A DNA stretch of 64,000 nucleotides from Prorocentrum cordatum (lineage: Eukaryota > Sar > Dinophyceae > Prorocentrales > Prorocentraceae). Below, piece after piece: positions 21,619 to 31,934 of the stretch. Where the stretch lies: NCBI GenBank assembly GCA_963575745.1, contig CAUYUJ010021135.1, forward strand, positions 62,001 to 126,000, given 5' to 3'. The first letter of the stretch is position 1; the number at the start of each line of letters is the position of its first letter. The notes under the pieces are model-generated. The model saw only the letters and a list, made by a program, of their open reading frames with translations. It searched no databases and had not been told where the DNA came from. Position numbers and translations under genes: made by a program.

Positions 21619-23367
21619 TCAGCCCGGCTCGCAATACAAATCGAGCGGGGCATATAGATGGGCAACTGACGCCTCTAGCCATGCATCCCCAGGAGGCGTG
21701 GGGGCACAGCGTTGTGAGGCTGCCTGCGTGATAACAGCAGCTACGTAGAATTCCACCTGGCTGCTGTCAGGAGGGGCCAGGATCGGCACGGCATTCCTGC
21801 ACAGGCACTGACGGTCCCCAATGGGCACACATCTCGACGCGGTGGTCGGAGACGTTGCTTGCAGGGAGCGCGGGAACCTGACCTCGGGGACCTTCCATAT
21901 GCAGGGCAGGTTGGCTTGCGGAGCCGGTGGGTTTAAAATGAGCAGAGCCGCCAGGCCCGAGGACGCCGCGCACAGCGCCAGCGTCAGCGCCGCCCGCAGG
22001 CACGCACTGTCGAGCTCCAGCTGCTTCCATTCCGAGGGCGACCTGGCTGAAATCCCCAATGGCTCATCGCAGTTCCTAAAAGGCCTGCATTCACCACCCT
22101 TGGCTTTGCAGCGGGGGGCGGGGCCCCACGAGGAAAAGAGAAAATCCGTCACGAGACCAATAACGCGCCCAGCTAGAATAATATCAGCAATGAACAGTAG
22201 CTCCTTATGAAATCCCTCAATCGAGTTCTGGAAGAGCTCGATAATATTAAAAGACAAATCCAAAACACTCATGCCCGCTATGGCACTGGACTTCTCCGCT
22301 CTGTCCTGGATGTCGCCTTGACTCCTGGGGGCTGCGCGGAGGATCATAATGTACTTAGTACCAGGGGCCGCGGGCAGGTGGACCTCCGCCTGAGTGGGCA
22401 TCTCTTCCTGGATACACACTGGTTGGCAAGATATTCTCGGCATGCAAGTGGGGGGGCCCTTGGAGGCAGCCGCTCCCCTCAGCCTAGGTCCAGTCGTGAG
22501 GGCAGGCGGGAGCTGCGCTGACTCCGCGTAGTGGCCTTTCTCTCGGAGCGCGCGTGCTAGCTCCGCGTCCTCCGCCTTAGCCGCCATCACCTGTTCGGGG
22601 CTCAGCGGTGGGGCGACGGCCATGAGGTCCGCCAAGCACTTCGATGAGCCATGCCGAACGTGTTTGAGCAATTTTAGGCGCGTGTGGAGGTTGAGACCGC
22701 ATGCCATGCACACTGCGCCTGAAACGTAGCTGGGGGCGGGGTCAAGGTGGGGGTGGCACTTCGAGCGATGGGAGGCCCATGCGCCCTTGGTGGCCAATGC
22801 CGCCCCACAATCCAAGCAAGGGTACAAGGCAAGGGCCGACGGCGGACGCAAAAACGACGGGAGCGCAAGACCCTTGGCGATGCAACACTTTCGCCGCCCG
22901 TCCTTGAATTCTTCATGACGCTGATCGTCGAAAATTTTGGCCCTGGCAGCCGATTCTGCTTGCTTGCAGATTCGCTCCCCAAACTTGTTGCTGCCTGACC
23001 TCAGGAGCCGCAACCACCACGCAGGTGGCCCTGACGGTAAGAACTCCCTGGCTAGATTCACATGTCTGCTGAGCCACAACAGGTTATCGCAACACAATGC
23101 GGACCATGATTCTGGCACTGAAGCTAGCTCGTCCAGGATCGCCAGCAGACAAGCAGGCGCCGATTTGAGAAGCCTGGGAATAAATCGCAGCCGCCTGAGC
23201 CTCAACACCAGCTCGACGGGCATGATCCCACACATGACAACAACTCTTATGGTCTGCGGCAGCCTTACCAGAACTAGAATCGCACCCGAGACCGGCCGCC
23301 AATCTAAACGGGCTCGAGTAGTTGTGCGCCAGGGTCGCCATCTGTTTGACGTTTTATCTTGTGCCAA
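21619..23367 (-). pseudogene. LINE 2 ORF2 C-terminal region with C2H2 zinc fingers
   Basis: The C-terminal part of the LINE protein, downstream of the RT core. Two zinc-finger-like motifs are visible: YPCLDCGAALATKGAWASHR, followed by KCH, and AVCMACGLNLHTRLKLLKHV, followed by RH. Such fingers are common at LINE C-termini and may hold target DNA or element RNA. The N-terminal third (LRRLRFIPRLLKSAPACLLA and on) resembles the helical RT-distal region. The last third is hydrophobic with no known domain. The frame is open to 21619 but is separated from the RT by two stops between 23566 and 23370. Confidence 0.65.
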
Positions 23368-23565
23368 GTGAGGGCATTAAACAGAAGGTGCGACGTGCGC
23401 AAAGAAGTAACAGAAATGAGCTTGGCTCTTAAATTGACTTGATTCCTGGGGAAAACCGCGCGCCTCAGTGCCCCTAGAGGACGTCGCTGCTGATGACAGC
23501 GGTGGGCCAGCTCGGGCCCCAGATAAATTTGATGGTCCTGGTAACTTCCGAAGTGTTTGTAGGTT

Positions 23566-24690
23566 CTAGTGAGGCACAGGGAGACGCCTGAGGAAAGGGG
23601 CGAGAAGACCAGTGGCAGCCAAGGCCGCACACTCCCCTCGTGGCTTCCTGGAACCTGTGCCGCTGAAGAAGGCCATGAGCTCCGTCTTGCCCGCCTTCCA
23701 GTTCATGGTGAACCCCGTAGACTTGGTTTCTTCGTGCATGATCGTGACGGGGGCGATGGCCGCCTCCTTCCAGAGCCTAGAGTCTAACAGCTCGACGCCG
23801 TTGACGAGGTCATGCATGAAGGCAGGATCCCATACATCTTCCTCTACATGCTGGTGCTGGCGACCTCTGAAAATCCTCTGAGACGGGACCGCATCCTTAG
23901 TCTTCTGAAAGTACCCCAGGGATCCTAATCTACTGTTGACCGCGATGATGATTGGGTCGAAGGCTATGATGAACAGGAGGTCTGCTAGTGGCATGCCTGG
24001 CCTCGTACCTCGGCGGGGGGAGACAACCCTGGTGCCCCCCCGTACTTGGAACCAGTTGCATTCCATCACGTCAACCACTGCTTCCAGGAGGTGCTTATTT
24101 GCAAGTCCGTCCAGAGCGCCAGGCTTGGCGACTAGGGCATGGCATAGAGGCTCCAGACAACTTGGTACCTCCAAGTCCGCCAGCGTGTTTTGGATGTCCT
24201 CGCTGTTCTGGGCCATTCTGGCAACGAACCGTGGGATGACCGAATAGAATGCCGCCTTTAGATCAGTCTACAACGACAGGTATGTGCGCTTCCTAGCCTT
24301 GGCAGCCGTCATGGCCGACCGAAGATGCAAGGATGCAGCGTCAGTGCCACGTTGAGGGAGAGCTCCCTGCTGGACCACCGACAGCATGTTCAGCGATGTC
24401 TCTAACAATTTACTTCTGAGGAAGGCATGGTGCAACTTCGCCGTGTGACATCCCAGTAGGATGCCTCTGTAGTGTTCCAGGGGTTCGGGGGGCCCAGATT
24501 TGCGCAGATCACATTGCCAGCCTCCTTTGAACAGCAGGGGCTCCATGGACGCCACGTCAACTTTCACGAACAACGGCAATAGGATATGCGTGCATTCTTG
24601 CGGAGCGACCTGGAACATATCATTGCTGAGACCGTCAGGCCCAGCCCCTCTCCTCTTGGCTGCCTTCGTGGTGTCGTGCGAGCCTGCGGA
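23566..24690 (-). pseudogene. LINE 2 reverse transcriptase core
   Basis: In one frame from about 24690 down: KAAKRRGAGPDGLSND (the K-x-x-G-x-D-G entry motif), LLFKGGWQCDLRK with HYRGILLGCHTAKLHH (fingers), then LSL-TAG-TDLKAAFYSV (motif A, with the stop just before it at 24266-24268), RRGTRPGMPLADLLFIIAF (motif B) and FTMNWKAGKTELM (motif D). The expected double-Asp of motif C is replaced by FMHDLVNG, so the active site is degraded. The frame joins the upstream ORF through one shift near 24680. Confidence 0.82.
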
Positions 24691-25540
24691 AGGGGGTGAT
24701 CATGTCCAACTCCCTGGGATATACATTACCCCGCTCGGGGAGGGCGTTGTATATTTCAGCCAGTTCTTCCCAGCTGAGTGTCTGCCCATTCTCAACTACA
24801 GCGAAATAATCAGCGAGGGCCTCCGAGAGATCTCCAGATGTGGCCAAAACCTCGCCCTGAGGACCTCGTCGGATTCTAAGCCCCTCGACCTGAAACTTGG
24901 AGCGCTTTCCCCCAAACCTTTGCAGCTGGTAAAGCGCTCTCCACTCCACTCGACTCTCGTTTGAGGACCTAGCGTTGCTCAACTGCTGCGCGAGGTCGTC
25001 TTACAGCTTGTTGCGTGAGTGTTTCAAGGCCCTTCTCAGGGCCGGCTTCGACTTGACCAGAAATTCAAGCATGTGCGCCGCTAACACACTTGCCGTCAAC
25101 ATCTGATTATCCCAATAAGCGAAAGCCAGGAAAAGCTCCGAGACCAGGAGGTCCAGCTCAAGATCGATGATGTTCCGGGGGGCCCTCGCCTCAAGCGCCG
25201 CGGCGACCAGCCTCCTGACACCGCCAGAGTCATGCTTACCCCAGAGACGCCACGCCTGCCGTACTTGCCTTCTGAAGATGATTACTCCTAGAAGATCCTC
25301 CGATACATGCGGCTTGATCGGGGCACGTGCGGGTTTAGGGAAGCATGTTTGTGCGCCCACGTACATGTATTGAATGATGTCGTGCAAGTGCTGACTCATG
25401 TCGACCTGGTGGGGCACCGTGGGAAACGCTGCCAGGTGCATCCTGAAGGCTGCTGCCTTATCAGGATCCTGGGTGCCCGTAGCGTCGTAGCCGCTCTGCT
25501 GTTCCGCTGCTTTTGTGGAGCCCTGGGACTCGAAGCGCAT
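24635..25540 (-). pseudogene. LINE 2 endonuclease-RT linker
   Basis: A helical, Arg/Leu-rich segment in the same frame as the upstream endonuclease, interrupted by TAA at 25001-25003. It contains IIFRRQVRQAWRLWG and LSEALADYFAVVENGQTLSW, which look like the conserved spacer preceding the RT of LINE proteins. No separate function is suggested. Confidence 0.6.
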
Positions 25541-26323
25541 GAAGACAGGATAGTGATCCTTGCCAGTGCAAAAGGAATCAATAGCATATCGAACTTGATG
25601 TTAGTCCAATGCGGGAATCATACTCTGCTCAACCGCAATGTAGTCTATTAGGTGTGGTGTTTCAGACTTAGACGAGGCGAACGTGTACGAGTCCTGGCTG
25701 AGAGAGGGGGCTAGCGTGTTGGCCGCGGCCAAGCCCGTCTCCAAGAGCATGTCGTGGGAAAGTCCGCCCGATTCGTCCTCGTCCTGCCTGAATCCTTCAT
25801 TCCCCACTGCTTCAGACACAATGCTGCCGAGTCTGGCATTCGCGTCCAGGAAGGCCAGCTGGACTTTCCATTTACGGCAGATCCCTATGAGGTCCCGCCA
25901 CCACTGTTTCCTCTGTTGCGAAGTATACTCGTCTCCGCTGTGCAACGCATGGGCAACCAGGATGACCTTCCTAAAGAGTGGGGCGCAACATCCAACCACA
26001 AGGTGCCTCTGGGCAGCGTGCAACGGCCTAAAATGTTTCTGTTCAAAGTATAACTCTTCGCCCCCACGTCGCCCGTAGGGTAGGTGCAAGGAGACCCAGA
26101 GTTCAACGCCCAAGTTCTTGCCACCGTCGGATCCCGAAGCAAGCACAAAGTATCCAGCATAACATCTTTCTCCCGACGGATTTCGCGCCTCCTGCACCCC
26201 AACGATGTGGCACTGCTCCTGAGCAAACTGCAATCTGAGAACCTCTCCCGACGTTTTGGCGCGTCTTGCCGCCGTGGCCTCCGCGTCCCTGCCTGTCTTG
26301 GCGTTGAAGGTGGCAAGTCTCAA
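25530..26323 (-). pseudogene. LINE 2 AP-like endonuclease
   Basis: An endonuclease/exonuclease/phosphatase-family domain. Motifs in order on the minus strand: LRLATFNAKTG (Asn), IVGVQEAR (Glu), LAFLDANARLG (Asp-x-Asn), LIDYIAV (Asp), then after an in-frame TAA (25603-25601) GKDHYPVFM (the final Asp-His). All catalytic positions are present, so only the stop breaks the domain. It is in the same frame as the RNase H domain before it. Confidence 0.85.
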
Positions 26324-26559
26324 GCTGATGCTGAACTGGCAGGACTTGGGGGCCGTCTTCTGCGAGGGTTGGGATCCCACAGTATCCCTTAGCGTCTCCA
26401 CCGACGCTTGAGGGCGCCCAGGGTACCGAAAGGTGTTGTCGGGGCCTATTGGGTACGCTTCTCTTGTGGCCATAGGTGCCTCCTGAAGCCACCGCCACTC
26501 GAGGTCGCTCGTGCATCTGAGTGCCTCGCGCAAGGCCGGCGGGGGTGAGCACCCAGCCG

Positions 26560-28147
26560 CTCGGTCCGACCGTGCTAAACTGTCTGCCAACTCATTCCAT
26601 GGATGCCCAGAGTGACCACATACATGCAAAAGCAAAGTGCCGTGCCTCCTGCGCGCACACTGCTATACATGGTATGTAAGCCAGGCCAGGTGCTGGTTCT
26701 CCGACGGGACCTCCAAACCCGAGGATATGTTGACAGCAGATTGGTTATAGCAAAAAATGACCAGAGCTGGGGGGGAGTGCACCGTGCTCGGCCCAAAGAA
26801 ACCCAAGATCCAGAGCGAACTCCATAATGTCCCCATGAGCTCGATAGTCGTGCTAGTGACGTCGTCCCTTTCGAACTGCATTGCCGTGGATTCCCATGCG
26901 TTCATTTTTTGCCACCCGAGGAAGCTCACCGCGTCATCAGGCGAGATCGCGGCAGCAGCGAAGGCCCAGGCTGAGTCCCGGAGTATCTTTCTGTACGAGG
27001 CGTCGACATAGATATGTATTGATCGTGCTTTATGTGCCCCGCGCGCAGAGATATCCAGAGCAAACTTGGCAGTGTGATGTAAGGGAATAACTCCAACATC
27101 GTCATTGCAAAGCTCAAACCAGGTGACGTTCTGGAGTAAAACCTGATATATCCTGTCCGCCTCCTGAAAACCACAGTGCCCACCGCCATTGCTCTCAGGA
27201 TTCTGGAAAAGTAAAGGGAACAGACGCAGGGAAGTAGTATACCCACCATCCTCCCTCAAGGCCAGCACACTCCCCCCTGCAACTGCTTCGAGCTGCTCCT
27301 TGGATGGGGCGGGGTGCGACGGCGGTGGAGGGGGGGCGGGCACAACCGCAACTGTAATTGACGTTTGATTGGCCTCGCGTCCTCGCTCCTCATGCGCAGC
27401 ATGCTGTAATTCGCGAGGACGAGGCAAGAACACATGTTCCTTCGAGGTCTTGCCCCGCAAGCGATACCTCGTTCGGCCGTTGGACCGAGTGGAAACTGAC
27501 GATGAGTCCTCAGTGGCATCACCTGAAGTGGCTGCCGAGGAAGTATTGCCTGACTCCGAATTCCCAAGACCACAACCCTTGGACGAGATATCCGAGACAG
27601 GGGCCGACCTAAGAATCGGCCTAGTGAAACAGGTCCGAGAAAGCGTGTCCCTGGCTTGTCGGACGATCATCGGTGCATGCGCCTCAAAGCGATTAACTTC
27701 GACTGGGCCCCACGAGACCCTGCTAGGCCTTACAAGTTGGACCCGTCGTCCAGCTCGTAACCCTGGCACTGCATCTTCTTGGGGGGGGGACCTGTTGGGC
27801 GAGTCTCCTATGTCCTTCTCTTTGTCCTCCTCCTCTAGCGGTCGGGTCCTCGAAGCCGCAGGAGGTGCATCCGCTGCTGCTGCCGCAGGCGCTGCCGTCG
27901 GTCCCGATGAGGCCGCTGCCTGCGTGTGAGATGCCGACGATGCTGCCGTTGAAGATGTTGCAGCCGCCGATGCTGCTGCTGCCCAAGCAGGGGGGAACAG
28001 CGCCACGGGCGCTGGCTGCGGAGGGTCCACCTTCGATCCAGGCGACCTCTGCGCCGGCGGTGGTGTGGGGGAGCGCTGCGTCTGACTGGTCAAGTCGATG
28101 GAGGCCCCCTGGATGCGCTGCAAGATGTGCACTGGCCCTGGTATCAT
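26560..28147 (-). pseudogene. LINE 2 ORF2 start: low-complexity region and RNase H
   Basis: ORF2 starts with ATG at 28147-28145, overlapping the ORF1 TGA as ATGA. The first 300 residues are rich in Ala, Pro and Ser. From about 27020 an RNase H domain follows: SIHIYVDASYRK (Asp), TSTTIELMGTLW (Glu), ALVIFCYNQSAV (Asn where the third Asp is usual), then after an in-frame TAG (26665-26663) HVCGHSGHPWNELADSLARS, the typical C-terminal His/Asn-Glu/Asp end of RNase H. The whole domain is in one frame apart from the stop. Confidence 0.8.
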
Positions 28148-29712
28148 TTCCTCCGTCCATTGGCTGCGTCGCGATCAGTAGCTCTGGATCTATCGGCAAG
28201 ACCTCCTCCTTGGGCTCGCTCCTCTGCAGCTCTGCTGTCACCCTGGACACGCCTTTCACCCTCGGTGTGTCTGGAACTGCCTTCTCCTCGGTCTGGGCCC
28301 TTGTCTCGGCTGAGACGCCAATGCTGGGGGCCCTGGCTGGCTTCGGCGATGCCGACTGTCTCTTCGGTGGCGGTGTCTTTGCCATGGGGGGGCTCTAGCG
28401 AGCTCGCTCTGCGCTGCGTAGGCGCCCTCGGCCCCGTGGCTGGCGCTGCACCAGGGGGGGCTGCGCCAAAATCTGGCGCTGTCGGGGCGGCGTCCCTTTG
28501 TGTGCGCTCTGGCGCCAATCCCTGAAGATCAGGGGGGCTCGCACTGGGGATCGAAAGTCCCGAGATCACCGCCCGCTGTGCCTTCAGAATCGTCTGCGCG
28601 TCCATGAGCACATCACCTGCCGTTGCACCGATGCCAACTCCCAATACCCTGGCCAGGGCGAAGGCGTGGAAGTTCTGGCCCGTCTGCATCCTCGAGAGGT
28701 GTTCCTGGATGGCCTGCTGCTGGGCCTGCACGGCTTTCATCTGCTCCGTCATCGCAGTGATGGCCGCCGCCGTTGGGCCCTCTTGCCCCTCAGTCCGCGG
28801 GCCTCTGTGCCAGGCGGTGCGCGGGCCAGCGGGCTCTGTAGCCGTCGGCGCCGTTGCTGCTGTGGCTGGCTGGCTGCGCGGCGCCCCTGAAGCTGCCCTG
28901 GGGGCTGCCTTCTGGGGTGGCTGATATGCCTGCAGCTGTGCCATGGGCTGATTGGGCGTTGGTGGCGGCGGCGGCGGCACTCTGCTGGCAATTGCCTCCG
29001 CCGCGGCCTTGGCTGACTGAGCTTTTGCCTCCGCCTGTGCTGCCGCCCTCTCAGCTGCCGCTTGCACCCACGGCCTCTGGGCACTGCTGGCTGCCCTGAG
29101 ACCATGCTCACTTCCTCCTGGCGGGGCCATCAACCAGTCCTCATCATGATCTGGTGCGTCCTCCGCTTCTCGGAGCTGCTGGATGGAGTTCTGTAGCTTC
29201 TGCACCATCAGGCAGAGCGTCGCCTCCTCGTCTAACAGCTCCTCAACCTTCGCTCGTATCTTGCCGAGCCTCTCTTTGGCGCTGATGAGCTGGGCCTTCA
29301 ACTCATGCAGATGCTTCTCTGAGCCCTTGCAGGCGCTCATCATGTACTTGAGCACCCCTATGTCGAACTCCAGGGCGGGATCCTCCTTCCCTGCGTCTCG
29401 GACCGCGACGAGGGGGTTGGCGAACTTCTGGAGTTTCGACTGGGCCTTTGTCTTGTAGATCTTCAGCTCGTCCGCCTCTGGTGGCGGCGGCTCCCACACC
29501 GTGATGTTGGCAATCGCTTCATCAGGTGCTGCAACAGGAATCTGTGCGATCAACTCTCTTATGCTGGCGGACTTCTTCTGGTCCCTCTTTCTGCTGGCCG
29601 AACGTCTGGTGGGATCGGGGCGAGGAGCCCACACGTTGCCACACGAGCATGTCCACTGAGAGTTCGGATTTCTTGACTCGCACTGCCTGCATGTCCAAGT
29701 ACCTCCACCCAT
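28144..29712 (-). CDS. LINE 2 ORF1 (zinc finger and coiled coil)
   Basis: Probably the RNA-binding ORF1 protein. The first in-frame ATG is at 29712. Right after it is TWTCRQCESRNPNSQWTCSC, a W-x-C-x2-C-x3-N-x6-C-x-C pattern close to the RanBP2-type zinc finger. A long coiled coil follows (KYMMSACKGSEKHLHELKAQ through QKLQNSIQQLREAED). The rest is Ala/Gln/Pro-rich, with a second helical stretch near AQQQAIQEHLSRMQTGQNFH. The frame is intact and ends TGA inside the ATG of ORF2. Most other open frames seen over it on the plus strand are shadows. Confidence 0.75.
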   Translation of the reverse strand: MGGGTWTCRQCESRNPNSQWTCSCGNVWAPRPDPTRRSASRKRDQKKSASIRELIAQIPVAAPDEAIANITVWEPPPPEADELKIYKTKAQSKLQKFANPLVAVRDAGKEDPALEFDIGVLKYMMSACKGSEKHLHELKAQLISAKERLGKIRAKVEELLDEEATLCLMVQKLQNSIQQLREAEDAPDHDEDWLMAPPGGSEHGLRAASSAQRPWVQAAAERAAAQAEAKAQSAKAAAEAIASRVPPPPPPTPNQPMAQLQAYQPPQKAAPRAASGAPRSQPATAATAPTATEPAGPRTAWHRGPRTEGQEGPTAAAITAMTEQMKAVQAQQQAIQEHLSRMQTGQNFHAFALARVLGVGIGATAGDVLMDAQTILKAQRAVISGLSIPSASPPDLQGLAPERTQRDAAPTAPDFGAAPPGAAPATGPRAPTQRRASSLEPPHGKDTATEETVGIAEASQGPQHWRLSRDKGPDRGEGSSRHTEGERRVQGDSRAAEERAQGGGLADRSRATDRDAANGRRK

Positions 29713-29947
29713 CGTGCTATGATGCGACTCGAGGAGGCGCTCGGCCTGGAACACGCTGAGTAGAAGGCGAGCTCGCCCTCGCTGCGCCCGCTGCCTCTTG
29801 TGCCAGGCTGGCTCGGGGGAGCCCCTGCGGCGCCCCGAGCGCGCCGTGGGTCGCGCGCGCCCTCTGGTGCTCAGCCGCCGGCCTGGCCGCGGGAGCGTTC
29901 ACGAGCAGATATCGTGAGGGGGGCGCGGCGCCTGAGCCCTGTGCTCC

Positions 29948-29958
29948 GCCAAAATGGC
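29948..29958 (-). other. Possible spliced-leader core at the LINE 2 5' end
   Basis: The minus strand reads GCCATTTTGGC, the central 11 bases of the dinoflagellate spliced leader, about 240 bp upstream of ORF1 and beside a GGA (minus-strand) repeat. LINE 1 has the same arrangement, with its leader relict beside TCC. The flanks do not match the leader, so this could be chance. Confidence 0.3.
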
Positions 29959-29969
29959 CTGAGCCCCAG

Positions 29970-30208
29970 TGGCTTTCCTCCTCCTCCTCCTCCTCCTCCT
30001 CCTCCTCCTCCACCCAGTCCTCCCCCTCCTACTCCTACCTCCTCGTCCTCCTCTTCCTCCTTCTCCTCCTCGTGTTCCTCCTCCCCCCCCCTCCTCCTCC
30101 TCCTCCTCCTCCTCCTCCTCCTCCTCCTCCTCCTCCTCCGCCTCCTCCGCCTCCTCCTTCCCTTCCTCCTCCTCCTTCCCTTCCTCCTCCTCTTCCTCCT
30201 CGTCCTCC

Positions 30209-30240
<32 letters not shown>

Positions 30241-30245
30241 CTCTT
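29970..30245. repeat. (CTC)n microsatellite
   Basis: CTC repeat with CTT and CCC interruptions. Its long Leu/Ser/Pro and Glu/Arg reading frames are artefacts. Confidence 0.93.
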
Positions 30246-30401
30246 CACCGTGCTTGGGGGCAAGGGTCCTCCTCACCAGGCTTGGGGGGGGAGCGGGCAA
30301 GGGGAATGACCAGCAATCGGGATCAGCGAGAGCGAAGAGCGTATTAGACGGGCAGGTGGCAAGGTCGCCAGGTATGCAGGGTCCTCTACGATCCAGAATC
30401 G

Positions 30402-30580
30402 ATGTGGACGGTGGCCAGCCCAATCCCATACGATGTCGATGTTCGGGCGGTCCGATGCGGCCCGATGTTTGCATGGTGTTGGTGTGCATCCTGGCGCGGC
30501 CGATCCGATTCGATTCCAGCTTCGTGCCGATGGGGCCCGCTCATGCGCGAATTCCGGCACGATTTCCCGATTCGATGCCG
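30402..30580. repeat. Dispersed GATCCGATTCGAT-type repeat, copy 1
   Basis: GC-rich DNA with GATGCGGCCCGATG, GTGTGCATCCTGGCGCGGC and GATCCGATTCGATTCC in the same order as at 61787-62010. It is a diverged dispersed repeat of about 180 bp with no coding sense. Confidence 0.65.
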
Positions 30581-30822
30581 ATTGACCACGGGAAGAGGAC
30601 GGGATCAGGAGGTGGGTGTGCCCGCATCGGCTGGATTGTATGGGCGACGTGGCCGGAGCCCATTTTTACAGGCACGTTATTCGCCCGGAGGTTTGACCGA
30701 ACCCCCCAATTTGCCAAGTTGCTTGGCGAATTAAGGCGGGTGGAGTCGAGAGGGCTGCACCATCGATGTTTTTGTGCGGGCCTTCGCCCGCCAGGTCTGG
30801 TCCTGGGTCGTTTTCGCTACGG

Positions 30823-30983
30823 TGGAGTCGGGCGTGTCCCTCTACAGGAGGAATGTTCAAAACTAGCCCCCCAAAAAATTAAGGTGACGATTTTTCGATG
30901 GTGTTTTTTAACTATGTTTGGGCACTTCTGGGCTATTCATTTGTTCTCCAAAATCCGCCACTAGGAGGACATGCCCAGCCTGA
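30823..30983. mobile_element. MITE-like element, copy E
   Basis: A 161-bp family member. The flanking 8-mers CGCTACGG (30815-30822) and CCCTACGG (30984-30991) match at 7 of 8 positions. The left end is GTCGGGCGTGTCCCTCTACA and the right end GGAGGACATGCCCAGCCTGA. The interior AGGAGGAATGTTCAAAA is shared with copy F at 63561. Confidence 0.78.
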
Positions 30984-31375
30984 CCCTACGGGGTGTTTTG
31001 CAAAGCTCAGGGGGGTTGAAAGAAGATCCCCTCAGAGAAAGGCACAACGCGAGTAAACTCTAGCGCGCAGAGAACCAATCGCTGCCGCGGCTCTCAGAGG
31101 GGTCGTGCCCACCCCCGAGGGTCAGGGGGGGCCGAGGGGGCCTTGGCATCGCTCGGACGTGTGCATTTTTTCTCGGCGAGAACCATCGAGGACCATCCTG
31201 GACCATCGAGAAAAAAAAAACACGCGCGAAACCGACACGGAAAATGGACGTCCGAGCGACGGCAAGGGGCAGAGGAGGCCACGCGGGCGATCGCTAACCT
31301 CCCAGAGCATTGCGCGGGTGCCGCAGCTGCCCGCTCGGATGGGGAGCCCTCCTCGTGCGCCTCCGTCTCCCCGTC

Positions 31376-31560
31376 TTCCTCCTCCTCCTCCTCCTCCTCC
31401 TCCTCCTCCTCCTCTTCTTCCTCCCCCGTCCCCCTCCTCCTCCTACGCCTCCTCCCCCTCCTCCTCCCCCTTCCCCTCCTCCTCCTCCTCCTCCTCCTCC
31501 TCCTCCTCCTCCTCCTCCTTCCTCTCCTTCTCCTCCTCCTCCTCCTCCTCCTCCTCCTGC
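31376..31560. repeat. (CTC)n microsatellite
   Basis: CTC repeat with CTT, CCC and ACG interruptions. It encodes only low-complexity spurious frames. Confidence 0.92.
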
Positions 31561-31679
31561 GCCGATACCTTTCTGACATAATTGGAAGGCCAGGATGGTC
31601 AGACAGGCAGGACTGTCGCGAGTTTATCGCCTGCCGGTTGCCGCAGAGATAATATTCCTCATGGCATTCATTATACAGC

Positions 31680-31899
31680 CGTGTGAGTATGTATTTATGT
31701 GTGCATACATGCAAGTATGTACGCATACATGCATACATCAGTGCATGCATGCATGTATGTATGCACGTATGCATGTATGTATGTATGTGTACGTATGTAT
31801 AAATGTTTATATATTATACATTATATATATATGTATATAGATATGTATATATATACACATATATATATATATATATAAGTATGTATGTATGTATGTATG

Positions 31900-31930
<31 letters not shown>
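31680..31930. repeat. (TATG)n and (TA)n microsatellite
   Basis: TATG/CATG repeats passing into TATATA. It abuts the 10-11 bp GC-rich repeat on its right, the mirror of the arrangement at 52396. Confidence 0.92.

Positions 31931-31934
<4 letters not shown>

Larger units (their letters stand above)
21619..29960 (-). mobile_element. LINE 2: non-LTR retrotransposon with RNase H upstream of the endonuclease
   Basis: Read on the minus strand the order is spliced-leader-like core (29958-29948), ORF1 (29712-28144), then ORF2 from 28147 with RNase H (about 27020-26560), AP-like endonuclease (26323-25540), reverse transcriptase (about 24690-23600) and C2H2 fingers (23367-21619). ORF2 keeps one frame over about 3.4 kb despite TAG at 26663, TAA at 25601 and TAA at 25001. 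It then shifts once near 24680 and meets further stops at 24268 and around 23560-23370. The pattern is that of an old, inactive copy. Having RNase H between ORF1 and endonuclease differs from LINE 1 and from usual I-type elements. Confidence 0.85.
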
